From NCBI GenBank assembly GCA_008933805.1, contig WBUH01000012.1, positions 87,431 to 151,430 on the forward strand: a stretch of DNA of 64,000 nt, written 5' to 3'. The notes beneath the pieces were generated by a model. The model did not search any database. It was given only the letters and a program-made list of their open reading frames with translations, and was not told the origin of the DNA. The number at the start of each line of letters is the position of its first letter. Positions within the stretch are counted from its first letter, which is position 1. The position numbers were made by a program, and so were the translations under genes. Of the stretch, positions 46,301 through 53,678 are shown in pieces. The DNA comes from Bacteroidota bacterium. Lineage in GTDB: Bacteria; Bacteroidota; Bacteroidia; UBA8524.

Positions 46301-47614
46301 AAAGAGCGCGGCATGGACGAAACTGTTTTGGCCAAAATTTGGGAAGATTGGGAAGCATTTGCCCAATACGCGTTCAACAAATCACACGCGGCTTGTTACG
46401 CCATTGTGGCGTTTCATACCGCCTTTATGAAGGCCAACTATCCTGCCGAATTTATGGCAGCTACGCTGAACAGCCTGAATAACATTGACGATATTACCTT
46501 TTACATGGAAGAATGCCAACGCATGAAACTAAGTGTGTTGGGTCCCGATGTAAACGAAAGTAAGCTCCGTTTTTCGGTAAACAACAAGGGTGAGATACGC
46601 TTTGGTTTGTCAGCTATTAAAGGTGTGGGCGAGGTAGCAGCGGTTGAACTGATTAACGAGCGCGAAGCCAACGGACGCTATAAAAGCATTTTTGAGCTAA
46701 CCAAACGCAGCAACTTAAAATCAGTAAACAAACGGGTGCTTGAATCGCTGGCAAAGGCGGGAGCTTTTGACGGTTTTGACAATACCCACCGTGCCCAGTA
46801 TTTCCATAAGTTGGACGGTGAAGACAGTAACATTCTTGAAAAAGCTATAAAATACGGTGCCAATGCACAGGCCAACGATGCGGCTTCGCAGGCTTCGTTG
46901 TTTGGGGCGGGCAGCGCCATTACGCTTTCAGAGCCAAAAATACCCCAGTGCGAGCCTTGGGGCTTGTTTGAAAAGCTGGAGCAGGAAAAGGAAGTGGTGG
47001 GTATGTACCTTACCGGGCACCCGCTGGACGATTACCGCTTTGAAATGGAATACCTGTGCAAAAACCGCGTGAGTGAACTGAACGACCTTGATAAATTAAA
47101 GGGTCGCGATGTATTTATCGGTGGGATTGTGAGCGGTGCGCAGGAACGCATGACCAAAACGGGCAAACCGTGGGGTAGCTTTACGCTGAACGACCTTAGC
47201 GGCTCGTATGAGATACGGGTGTTTGGCCCTCAATACATGGATTTTAAAAACTATTTCCAAAACGGATACTTTTTGTTTATCCGCGGTAAGGCACAAACCC
47301 GCGAATGGCCTAAGGACAGCACCGAGGTGGAGTTTAAAATCACCAAAGTAGAGTTGCTGGCCGATATTAAAGAAAAAATGATACGCTCTATTGTGCTGAA
47401 CCTTGATGTGCGTAATATTGGTGATGAGCTGGTAACAGGTTTACAGCAATTTGTACACAAAGAAAAAGGCGCGCAACTGTGCATTAACGTATTTGATACC
47501 GAAAAAGGAATGCGTGTGAATTTGTTTAGCAAGCAATATCGCGTAACCCCCGATAAAGATTGGCTGCGATTTGTAAAGAAAAACGACATACCGATGGATG
47601 TGCGTATGAACTAA
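43379..47614 (+). CDS. dnaE: DNA polymerase III alpha subunit with fused N-terminal exonuclease
   Basis: Replicative polymerase, 1411 residues, longer than the usual 1100-1200 because residues about 1-195 are a DnaQ-type 3'-5' exonuclease: DTE at 6-8 (FDTETTGLP), then GHNIEFDINV and HNAIADVEVSA as later acidic motifs. The PHP domain begins with HLHVHSQFS (H248, H250, H252). The polymerase palm contains GPGRGSAAGSAVAYC and PDIDIDFDD (D642, D644). An HhH and an OB domain (VFIGGIVSGAQERMTKTGKPWGSF) follow. A clamp-binding pentapeptide QASLF is at about 1171. Both proofreading and PHP look intact by motif. ATG start. Confidence 0.95.
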   Translation: MFLIFDTETTGLPRDKNAPLTDFSNWPRAIQIAWQLHDDKGYLIEAKSHLIIPEGFDVPYEAFKIHGISTEKATNDGIPLNDVLREFEEAVDKSTYLVGHNIEFDINVMGCEFLRKGFAEKLTQKKVIDTVTETIEYCAIPGGRGGFKYPKLEELHQKLFGHGFDSAHNAIADVEVSARSFFKLLELGVIRRDGVRVATDIMVHLEDVKGSILAQLGNFEDSHEKPATPSKPIILAGEHNLHDVYFAHLHVHSQFSVLQATSEIKQLVKKAVEDKQPAIAVTDLGNMYSAFDFVGTAIKNGIKPIVGCELYLARDHRDKTTKDHSITQVLLAKNKDGYTNLAKLSSIGFKDGFYYVPRIDKDVLKQYKENLIALSGSLTGEIPYLILNVGTKQAEEAVKWWHGEFGDDFYIELNRHHLDEENHVNQVLLEFAAKYNIKYIAANNTYYNEKAGAEAHDILLCVKEGELKSTPVGRGRGFRWGMPNDEFYLKTQEEMKQLFADIPEAITNIQEVVDKVEQFELSRKPLLPAFEIPKEFENQDDYLRHLTYEGAKKRYDEITDEIRERLDFELDIIKKTGYPGYFLIVQDFTSQARKMGVWVGPGRGSAAGSAVAYCIGITNLDPIAYGLLFERFLNPDRVSMPDIDIDFDDVGRDSVIKWVVDKYGQGQVAQIITYGTMAAKSSIRDTARVLDLPLADADRLAKLMPASDLRKVIFSSDKELKDLLSGDDFNNAMELRRIADGTDLAAQTLKQAAVLEGSVRNTGIHACGVIIAPDDLTKYVPVTTGKDSELLVTQFDNSVVESAGLLKMDFLGLKTLTILKDAMQLVRERHGVDINPDEISLTDLKTYELLQRGETVGVFQFESDGMQKYLRDLKPDKFGDLIAMNALYRPGPMQYIPNYVRRKHGLEEVVIPYPVMEEDLRETYGITVYQEQVMLLAQKMAGFTKGEADTLRKAMGKKQIETMLKMKEKFINGAKERGMDETVLAKIWEDWEAFAQYAFNKSHAACYAIVAFHTAFMKANYPAEFMAATLNSLNNIDDITFYMEECQRMKLSVLGPDVNESKLRFSVNNKGEIRFGLSAIKGVGEVAAVELINEREANGRYKSIFELTKRSNLKSVNKRVLESLAKAGAFDGFDNTHRAQYFHKLDGEDSNILEKAIKYGANAQANDAASQASLFGAGSAITLSEPKIPQCEPWGLFEKLEQEKEVVGMYLTGHPLDDYRFEMEYLCKNRVSELNDLDKLKGRDVFIGGIVSGAQERMTKTGKPWGSFTLNDLSGSYEIRVFGPQYMDFKNYFQNGYFLFIRGKAQTREWPKDSTEVEFKITKVELLADIKEKMIRSIVLNLDVRNIGDELVTGLQQFVHKEKGAQLCINVFDTEKGMRVNLFSKQYRVTPDKDWLRFVKKNDIPMDVRMN

Positions 47615-47882
47615 GGAGGACTGATGTTAGATGTGTGATGCCGGATGTCAGGGTGAAGCTTGTGTCATCCTGAACTTGTTTCAGGATCTTTTCGTATTAA
47701 TTAAAAGATTTTGGGATTGCAAATTTGAGATTTGAAATTGCCGAAATGCTTAGATTGATGCAAGTGCGCAGGCCGTCATTCCAGCGAAGGCTAGAATCTG
47801 TGGGAAGGGTTTTATTTAAAGCGTACGCTCAGATGTTTAGGCTACAAGTGTGAGGCCAGTCAGCCTGTGGAGTGGGTAAACT
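47615..47882. repeat. Repeat-rich spacer after dnaE
   Basis: Contains the right copy of the inverted repeat (47622-47650), a GTCATCCTGAACTTGTTTCA element around 47667 with its own hairpin, and GTCATTCCAGCGAAGG near 47779. No gene. Confidence 0.6.
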
Positions 47883-48725
47883 TTACAGTTTAATTACCCA
47901 TTGTATACCAAAAATTCGTCTTAAAACTGTCATCATAAAGAAACTATTAATTAAAGGATAATTAATAAACCTTTCTGAGTCATATTCAATAACGTTTTTG
48001 AGAATTTTCCCTAAGTATGGGTGTTGATAAGCTATTTCAATGATTTTTTTGCTACTTTCAATTATAAAATCTCTATTGCTTACGTCAAATTCATTCTGAT
48101 TTCTCCTCATTGCTTCTAATTCATTTTTTAAGTTTATTTTTTCAATTTCTCTTGGGTCACTGCAGGCGATAGAATGATTACCAGCAGATAAATATGTGTT
48201 TTTGTAATGCCCATTTAATTGGTTACATTTTTGGAAATTTGAGAACTCAATAATTTGATTATTTCTATGTTTGTCAATTAAATCATCCCAAAGGTGAATC
48301 GCGGGAGATGCATACAATACTAAAACGCTATTTCCTAACTCATTATGTATCTTTACCAGCGTGTCATGTTGCTCTTTATAAATATCATATCTGTAATAGG
48401 GGGTATTCCAATGACGCCATTCCTTTCCATTTCTTTTTTTAATGTACTCTGGCCTTTTATATTGAAATAAAATATTAGCTTGTATTTGGTGCAAACTATC
48501 TAATTCGATGTTTAAAATCCTTTCAAATTCACGTGAAGAAATTCCTGAATAAGGGTTTAAAATATTAAAATGATGCCATAAAATAGGATTTGACGATAAC
48601 GCCGCAGAGTCGAAACCTAGCAATCCCTCCATAGCCTGCCCAATTGGAAAATAAACATCTGATAAAGCAGCTAGTTCAGTATTGAAATAGCTTTCATACA
48701 TCTTTTCTTCAAATTGAGCAATCAT
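47883..48725 (-). CDS. Orphan protein of unknown function
   Basis: 280 residues, soluble, no signal. Composition is noticeably more AT-rich than its neighbours. Notable stretches are LLGFDSAALSSNPILWHHFNIL, KKRNGKEWRHWNTPYYRYDIYKEQHDTLVKIHNEL and VLVLYASPAIHLWDDLIDKHRNNQIIEFS (in parts). His, Tyr and Trp cluster around WRHWNTPYYRYD. No catalytic motif I can name. The gene sits alone between repeat-rich DNA and the IS110 element, a setting that suggests acquisition by transfer and possibly a defence or accessory role, but this is guesswork. ATG start. Confidence 0.65.
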   Translation of the reverse strand: MIAQFEEKMYESYFNTELAALSDVYFPIGQAMEGLLGFDSAALSSNPILWHHFNILNPYSGISSREFERILNIELDSLHQIQANILFQYKRPEYIKKRNGKEWRHWNTPYYRYDIYKEQHDTLVKIHNELGNSVLVLYASPAIHLWDDLIDKHRNNQIIEFSNFQKCNQLNGHYKNTYLSAGNHSIACSDPREIEKINLKNELEAMRRNQNEFDVSNRDFIIESSKKIIEIAYQHPYLGKILKNVIEYDSERFINYPLINSFFMMTVLRRIFGIQWVIKL

Positions 48726-48933
48726 TTGATAAATTATTAATTATATATATTCCGTAATAGCAATTTCAAATATAAAAGATTTAATATCAAAAACATATTA
48801 GGAGTTTGCTTTACCTTTTAAACATTTAATAAAGGAAGCGTCTCATAACAATTGTGTCAGCCGTCAACATGTGTTATATGGTTTTTCACCCACTGGCGAA
48901 AGTGTCCTACTTTTACCATGTATTTTTGTATCG

Positions 48934-48999
48934 TTTGCTATGATTAAAGTTATTTTCCCCTCCGCACAGCTTCTCAATCAAGTTGAGAATTACGCCAGC
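48934..48999. repeat. Direct repeat with internal CTCAATCAAGTTGAGA hairpin, copy 1
   Basis: Shared words TATGATTAAAGTT, TCCGCACAG and TCTCAATCAAGTTGAGAA, matched at 49250-49314. Confidence 0.7.
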
Positions 49000-49249
49000 C
49001 ACACAGCAATCCGTTTTTACACCTCCCTTAGTCCCTCCTTTACAACCCACCGCCTACCCAAGGAGGGAAACCGCCACACCGGCTCGCCAATTTCAAATTC
49101 GCAGATTACTTTTATTAACGGTCGTCTGTAAATGGCTTGTGTGCAGGCTCCCCTCCTTGTGTTGGGTTGCGTAAGGAAAAGGAGGGGGCGGGGGTGGTCG
49201 AAAACCCTACTGGTGCAGGCGTGCCGCTTGTGCCTTATATTTAGTAACG

Positions 49250-49314
49250 TTTATTATGATTAAAGTTGTTTTCCCTCCGCACAGATTCTCAATCAAGTTG
49301 AGAATGACGCCAGC
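49250..49314. repeat. Direct repeat, copy 2
   Basis: Second copy, about 316 bases downstream of the first, with several substitutions. Confidence 0.7.
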
Positions 49315-49512
49315 CGCACCCTTCGGCAGGTTTGGGAGGCAACTGCACGTTTGCTCGACTATCGTCATTGCGCGGAGGCCGTCTTCGGCTGACAAAGCAA
49401 TCCGTTTGAACACCTCCCTTAATCACTCCTTACCCTTCACGCTTGCCTTACAGCACCCTTCGGCAAGCTCAGGGAAGCAACCGCACATTTGCTCGTCTAT
49501 CGTCATCCTATG

Positions 49513-49545
49513 TTTGAGAAGTAATTAAAGGATTATCTATCTTTA
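49513..49545 (+). promoter_or_regulatory. Promoter of the bridge RNA (TTTG-N21-TATCTTTA)
   Basis: TTTG 49513-49516 and TATCTTTA 49538-49545, 21 bases apart. Predicted start near 49550-49552, just before the first stem of the RNA. Confidence 0.55.
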
Positions 49546-49558
49546 GTTATTAATTGCA

Positions 49559-49709
49559 GAAGAATGGGTAAAGAACAAGACTCTTCTCGTCATTGGTTAT
49601 TAAACCGTTCGCAATGTTAGTCCCTTTACCCCCTGCTTTATTATCTTGGACAGTTCAGTAGGCTATGAGCCTGAATGAAGGATTGATAAGAAACAAAGCA
49701 GCATTCTTC
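49559..49709 (+). ncRNA. Putative IS110 bridge RNA
   Basis: Three stems enclose two large loops. Outer: GAAGAATG (49559-49566) with CATTCTTC (49702-49709). First arm: GGTAAAG (49567-49573) with CTTTACC (49624-49630). Second arm: CTGCTTT (49633-49639) with AAAGCAG (49695-49701). Loop 1 (49574-49623) holds TCGTCATTG (49587-49595) and TTCGCAATG (49608-49616), matching the target repeat on opposite strands. Loop 2 (49640-49694) holds ACAGTTCA (49650-49657), identical to the right end at 50716-50723, and AGGAT (49679-49683), complementary to ATCCT at the left end. This is the known target-loop and donor-loop design of bridge RNAs. Confidence 0.8.
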
Positions 49710-49738
49710 CGCAACATTTACAGTTCAATAACAAAGTT

Positions 49739-50695
49739 ATGAAAACTATCAAACAGTATGTTGGGGTAGATATATCCAAAGACTACTTTGATGTAGCCCT
49801 ACCTAGAGAAATCAGCTATCAGCATCATCAGTTTGCTAATACCCCCAAAGAGTTTAAAGAGTTGATCAGACTCTTACCTTCCGATGCTTTAGTAGTGATG
49901 GAAGCCAGTGGTTACTATTACTTACAGTTGGCCTTCTTTCTTCACAAGGAAGGGATACAGGTTAGCGTAGTGAACCCACTTGTTATCCGCAGGTTTTGTC
50001 AGATGCGGATGGTGCGTGCAAAAACAGACAAGAAAGACGCCCAAATGATAACCGAATATGGGAAAGCAGAGCAACCTGATACTTGGGAACCTCCAAAAGC
50101 CTATATGTTGGAGTTAAAACAAATGCAGGCAGTAACCAATCAACTCAAAAAACAACAAAGTGCCTTACAGCGTCAGAAAGAAGCGTTGGAATGTTGTCCT
50201 GTTAGGAGTCAGGCAGCCTTGCGAAGCATAGACGCTTCACTACAAACCAATAGTGATGAGCAAGAGCAACTGGAGAAAGAAATGCTGGGGTTGATACAGG
50301 AGTATCATAGGCAAATACATCAAAACCTTCAAACCATACCCGGAATAGGAAAAAAGGCAGCTCTTTTGTTGATAGCCCTTAGTAATGGTTTTACAAAGTT
50401 CAAAACAGCCAAACAGCTATGTTCGTATTTAGGGGTTTGTCCACGTATTTATGAATCAGGGAAAAGCGTCAGGGGGAAAGCCAAAATAACCAAAATGGGA
50501 GCGAGTAGCATCAGGGCAATATTATACCTGTGTTCATGGTCGGCGGTAAAGTATAACAAAGCCTGTAAAGAACTTTATGAAAGGTTAGTGGAGAAAGGAA
50601 AACCAAAAATGGTAGCCCTCATAGCTGTGGTGAATAAACTAGTAAGACAAGCTTTTGCTATCGCTACAAAAGAAATAATTTACAAAGAAATATAA
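49739..50695 (+). CDS. IS110-family transposase/recombinase
   Basis: 318 residues. N-terminal DEDD domain (VGVDISKDYFDVAL; VMEASGYYYLQLAFFL; RAKTDKKDAQMI supplying acidic residues) and C-terminal Transposase_20 domain (TIPGIGKKAALLLIALS, FKTAKQLCSYLGVCPRIYESGKSVRGKAKITKMG, in parts), with the serine expected in MGASSIRAILYL. Full length and uninterrupted, so potentially active. IS110 enzymes work with an RNA encoded in the element. That RNA lies just upstream, which places the element in the IS110 group sensu stricto, not IS1111, whose RNA is downstream. ATG start at 49739. Confidence 0.95.
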   Translation: MKTIKQYVGVDISKDYFDVALPREISYQHHQFANTPKEFKELIRLLPSDALVVMEASGYYYLQLAFFLHKEGIQVSVVNPLVIRRFCQMRMVRAKTDKKDAQMITEYGKAEQPDTWEPPKAYMLELKQMQAVTNQLKKQQSALQRQKEALECCPVRSQAALRSIDASLQTNSDEQEQLEKEMLGLIQEYHRQIHQNLQTIPGIGKKAALLLIALSNGFTKFKTAKQLCSYLGVCPRIYESGKSVRGKAKITKMGASSIRAILYLCSWSAVKYNKACKELYERLVEKGKPKMVALIAVVNKLVRQAFAIATKEIIYKEI

Positions 50696-50720
50696 CTTTT
50701 TACTTGTTTTTTAACACAGT

Positions 50721-50805
50721 TCATTGCGAAAAACCGCTTTTGGGTTTTGAAGCAATCCGTTTGTATGTATGGTCAGGGATTGCTTCGGGAGACCTCGCAA
50801 TGACG
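50721..50805. repeat. Interspersed palindromic repeat, copy interrupted at its left edge by IS110
   Basis: Reads TCATTGCGAAAAACCGC, GAAGCAATCCG, then GGATTGCTTCGG and CTCGCAATGACG (50794-50805). Its missing left end, CGTCAT, is at 49501-49506, on the other side of the insertion. Confidence 0.75.
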
Positions 50806-50965
50806 GGAAGCCCTTTTCCGCTTTGCTAACACATTTGTAATAAGGTTCTTCTCTTCGGTCATAATGACAAGTTTTTTGATAATTAATTGTAAAAAAACAA
50901 AAGTTGGTACAGCTTTTTGGGCGTATTAACGGTCTTATTAGTAAAAGCCTTATTTTTACTGACCT

Positions 50966-52981
50966 ATGCAACACCTATACCGTTTATATGCCTTGCTGCT
51001 GTTTTGCATGGCAAGCACCTTTGCAAGTGCTCAGTGGCAACGGATGAAAGGCCCCGTACCCGATTTTTACGGTCCGGCGGGCACCGTTACTTGCATTGCC
51101 ACCAATGATACCCTTGTGTGGATAGGTACTGCAAACAGCGGTGTTTTCAGGGCATCTAACCAGCCTTTTTCACCGTGGGAAGCCACCAACAACGGGGTAA
51201 ATACTTTTACCGTTTATTCGCTTAGTTACCACAACGGTTTGCTGGTTGCCACTACGTTGCGGGGTGTGTATAAATCAACCGACAAAGGCAACAGTTGGAC
51301 GGCTATTAACAAAGGTTTGCCCATTGAAAAACCCATCACCTCTTTTGCCTCAGCCAACGGAGTATTGATGGCTGCAACGGCAAGTTACGGTGTATTTCGC
51401 TCAACCGACGACGGTTTGAACTGGGACAAAGCCAATAACGGGATGCTGGACAATAACATACTGGATTTGGAAACCGATGGCACAAGGTTTTGGGCGTTGA
51501 CCTACAATGCGGGGTTGTTTAAATCGGACGATGGTGGGCAAAGCTGGCAAAACGTGAGTATTGCAGGCAGTTGCAGTCAATGCGCTCAATTAGAAATTAT
51601 AGACAGTACCCTGTTTTTGGCAGGTGGAAATATTTGGATGTCGAGAAATAACGGCACTAACTGGACGGTTGACACTACGGTGAAAAATATTACCGGAATA
51701 ACGGCTCATAAAGGGATGCTGATAGCCTACAATACCTACCGATTGTACGAGAGTTTTGATACGGGAAGAACTTGGATGCTGGATTGGGAATTTAATATCG
51801 ATTCTTCAATGACGGTGAATGCAGTACTTAGTACCCCTGCGGCTATTAAGTTTGCAGGCACTCAAAAACACGGGCTGCTTAGAGGAAGTATTGCCGCCGT
51901 TACATGGAAGCCCATGAACAATGAATTGCTTACTGCTACCATTACCAATCTTGAAGAGCAAAACGGGTTTGTGTACACAACGGCGTTTGGTAAGCTGTTT
52001 AGAACTCAAAAATCAACTGACAATTGGTTAGAAGTAGGCAATGTGGGTTGGCCTATTATCAACTGTTTTACTACTTATCCTGATAGGCTGATTGTGGGCA
52101 CTGATACCGGCGGAGTTTATATAGCAGGCAATAACCTTTTGTGGGAACCATCAAACAATGGGTTGGGCAATAAAAGTATTTTACGGTTGTTAAAAATAGG
52201 CAATCAGTTGTTTGCTCTTACCAAAGGCGGTATCTACCGCAGCCCCAACCGCGGGGAAGTATGGGTGAAGTATGCTGATAACATTACTCCGTATGATTAT
52301 ACCGATTTGTATTTTGATAACGGTATTGTGTATGCAGGTACAACAGGCGGTATTTATTCATCAGATAATGACGGGTTTTCGTTTACCATTGTAAACCCTG
52401 CCAATATCCCGCGGCGCGAAGTATTTTTTATCCGCAGGGTAAACGGCACGTTGTGGTTGAAAATCGGGATTGATACCCATATTTCTGACGATGGTTTAGT
52501 GTGGCCCCGCCATTATTACTTGGGCGGAGTAACGTTTGCCAATTCGTTGTCGCTCACAAAAAACCGTATGTATGCCTCAACCACATCAGGATTTATGTTC
52601 AGGGATACCAACTCGATGCAATGGAATTACATTAAAAACATTGAAGGATTGGTGGTAAACGTATTCCATCAAAGCGATTCGTTTTTGTTTGCGGGTTCAG
52701 GTGCGGGTGTATGGCGATTGCCCATTGAAAGCGTGGTTACTTCGGTATCAAACCAACAACAAAAATCGTTGGCGGTTTATCCCAACCCTGCAAAAGAATC
52801 CATTACTATAGGCAACGGCAGCGAGTATGACCGCGTTACCATATACAACAGTGAGGGACGTGAGGTATTATCAGTCCAAAATACTAATGTGTTGGTTTTG
52901 CAGGCATTGCCCGCAGGACTTTACATTATTCAGGCGGTGGATACTAAAGGGAGTTATACCCAAAAGTTTGTAAAAGAATAA
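50966..52981 (+). CDS. Beta-propeller surface protein with T9SS type A sorting domain
   Basis: 671 residues. Signal MQHLYRLYALLLFCMASTFASA. Repeats of the sortilin/YCF48/BNR type (VWIGTANSGVFRAS, GVYKSTDKGNSWTAINKGLP, GVFRSTDDGLNWDKANNGM, GLFKSDDGGQSWQNV) form a propeller. The C-terminal Por domain is LAVYPNPAKESITIGN, VTIYNSEGREVLSVQ, LPAGLYIIQAVDTKGSYTQKFVKE. Exported by T9SS. No catalytic site apparent; probable binding or sensing role (inference). The gene starts 160 bases after the repeat that ends the IS region. Confidence 0.9.
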   Translation: MQHLYRLYALLLFCMASTFASAQWQRMKGPVPDFYGPAGTVTCIATNDTLVWIGTANSGVFRASNQPFSPWEATNNGVNTFTVYSLSYHNGLLVATTLRGVYKSTDKGNSWTAINKGLPIEKPITSFASANGVLMAATASYGVFRSTDDGLNWDKANNGMLDNNILDLETDGTRFWALTYNAGLFKSDDGGQSWQNVSIAGSCSQCAQLEIIDSTLFLAGGNIWMSRNNGTNWTVDTTVKNITGITAHKGMLIAYNTYRLYESFDTGRTWMLDWEFNIDSSMTVNAVLSTPAAIKFAGTQKHGLLRGSIAAVTWKPMNNELLTATITNLEEQNGFVYTTAFGKLFRTQKSTDNWLEVGNVGWPIINCFTTYPDRLIVGTDTGGVYIAGNNLLWEPSNNGLGNKSILRLLKIGNQLFALTKGGIYRSPNRGEVWVKYADNITPYDYTDLYFDNGIVYAGTTGGIYSSDNDGFSFTIVNPANIPRREVFFIRRVNGTLWLKIGIDTHISDDGLVWPRHYYLGGVTFANSLSLTKNRMYASTTSGFMFRDTNSMQWNYIKNIEGLVVNVFHQSDSFLFAGSGAGVWRLPIESVVTSVSNQQQKSLAVYPNPAKESITIGNGSEYDRVTIYNSEGREVLSVQNTNVLVLQALPAGLYIIQAVDTKGSYTQKFVKE

Positions 52982-52985
52982 AAGG

Positions 52986-53519
52986 TTATTTTTTTACCCG
53001 AACTACCAATATACCAATCTTACTATCCAGCCCCATTACAGGGTTGATAATGGTGTAACCTAAGTTATCGTGGGATTGAGTAATTTGTCTATCAGTGCCT
53101 AATACGGCAGGGTTGGTGATTGCTGTGCCCTCGTCTTTTTTATTGGTAGATTTAATAATCTTTTGAGTAGTTGGGTCAGCAAGATCAGCCTGTTCGATAC
53201 TGTTTTCTTTCACAAAACTATTCAGCAGTTGGTCAATGTTTTCCATGTTACCCCGCATCAACTCACCACGGACCGCCCACCCGAATGCTTTCACTGAAAG
53301 TTGCACGTTTGCAAGCGCAACGCTGTCTATCTTCCGGTTATACATTTCAATCAGTCTAACGGTTTCGGCCTCGTGCTCACGGGTGATACTTTTAATTTTG
53401 AAACTTCCCCATAAATACATTCCGCCTAAAGCAAGCAAAAGAAAAATTGTCAGAAAGTTTTTTTTCAAAAACCTTGAAAAAAAGTTAGAAGATTTGTTTT
53501 CAGTAGAATGAGTTTCCAT
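52986..53519 (-). CDS. Single-pass membrane protein with extracytoplasmic domain
   Basis: 177 residues from ATG 53519; the listed in-frame TTG two codons earlier is less likely. One membrane helix (NFLTIFLLLALGGMYLWGSF) near the N-terminus, then a charged helical part (EHEAETVRLIEMYNRKIDSVALANVQLSVKAFGWAVRGELMRGN in pieces), then a small beta domain (VLGTDRQITQSHDNLGYTIINPVMGLDSKIGILVVRVKK). The C-terminal part resembles a PAS/Cache-like sensor pocket, but no kinase or receiver is attached. Convergent with the T9SS propeller gene. Confidence 0.72.
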   Translation of the reverse strand: METHSTENKSSNFFSRFLKKNFLTIFLLLALGGMYLWGSFKIKSITREHEAETVRLIEMYNRKIDSVALANVQLSVKAFGWAVRGELMRGNMENIDQLLNSFVKENSIEQADLADPTTQKIIKSTNKKDEGTAITNPAVLGTDRQITQSHDNLGYTIINPVMGLDSKIGILVVRVKK

Positions 53520-53539
53520 ACGCAAGTCAAATGTAGATA

Positions 53540-53547
53540 CAAAGATA
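53540..53547 (-). promoter_or_regulatory. -7 box upstream of the membrane protein gene
   Basis: TATCTTTG on the minus strand, 20 bases before ATG 53519. Confidence 0.5.
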
Positions 53548-53678
53548 CGCGGCGAAAAATCAATATAGGCTCCCTAATGGCACAAAAAGGGATTTTTGCT
53601 ACACAAAGTTGGAATATTAACTCCTTGGTAAGAAATTTGCCCATCTTTGCCAAAAATAAAATAGAAGTTGTTTAGGAC

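Larger units (their letters stand above)
48726..49502. repeat. Repeat-rich spacer between orphan gene and IS110
   Basis: No supported gene. Holds a box TATATTTG on the minus strand at 48767-48774 that could serve the orphan gene, the duplicated 60-base blocks (48934-48999 and 49250-49314), and repeat words including TCGTCATTGCG at 49362-49372 and CTGAGCTTGCC-type fragments near 49460. Confidence 0.6.
49503..50724 (+). mobile_element. Complete IS110-family insertion sequence
   Basis: About 1.2 kb. The boundaries follow from the interrupted repeat: CGTCAT to the left and TCATTGCGAA to the right. TCAT is found at both ends (49503-49506 and 50721-50724), so the exact edges are ambiguous by up to four bases. 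As expected for IS110, there are no long terminal inverted repeats and no clear target duplication beyond this. Order inside: left end, promoter, structured 5' RNA, transposase gene, short right end. Confidence 0.85.

Noticed and set aside
48871..49131. Plus-strand ORF of 86 codons
   Set aside because: Lies across interspersed repeats, no coding signature, composition of repeat words.
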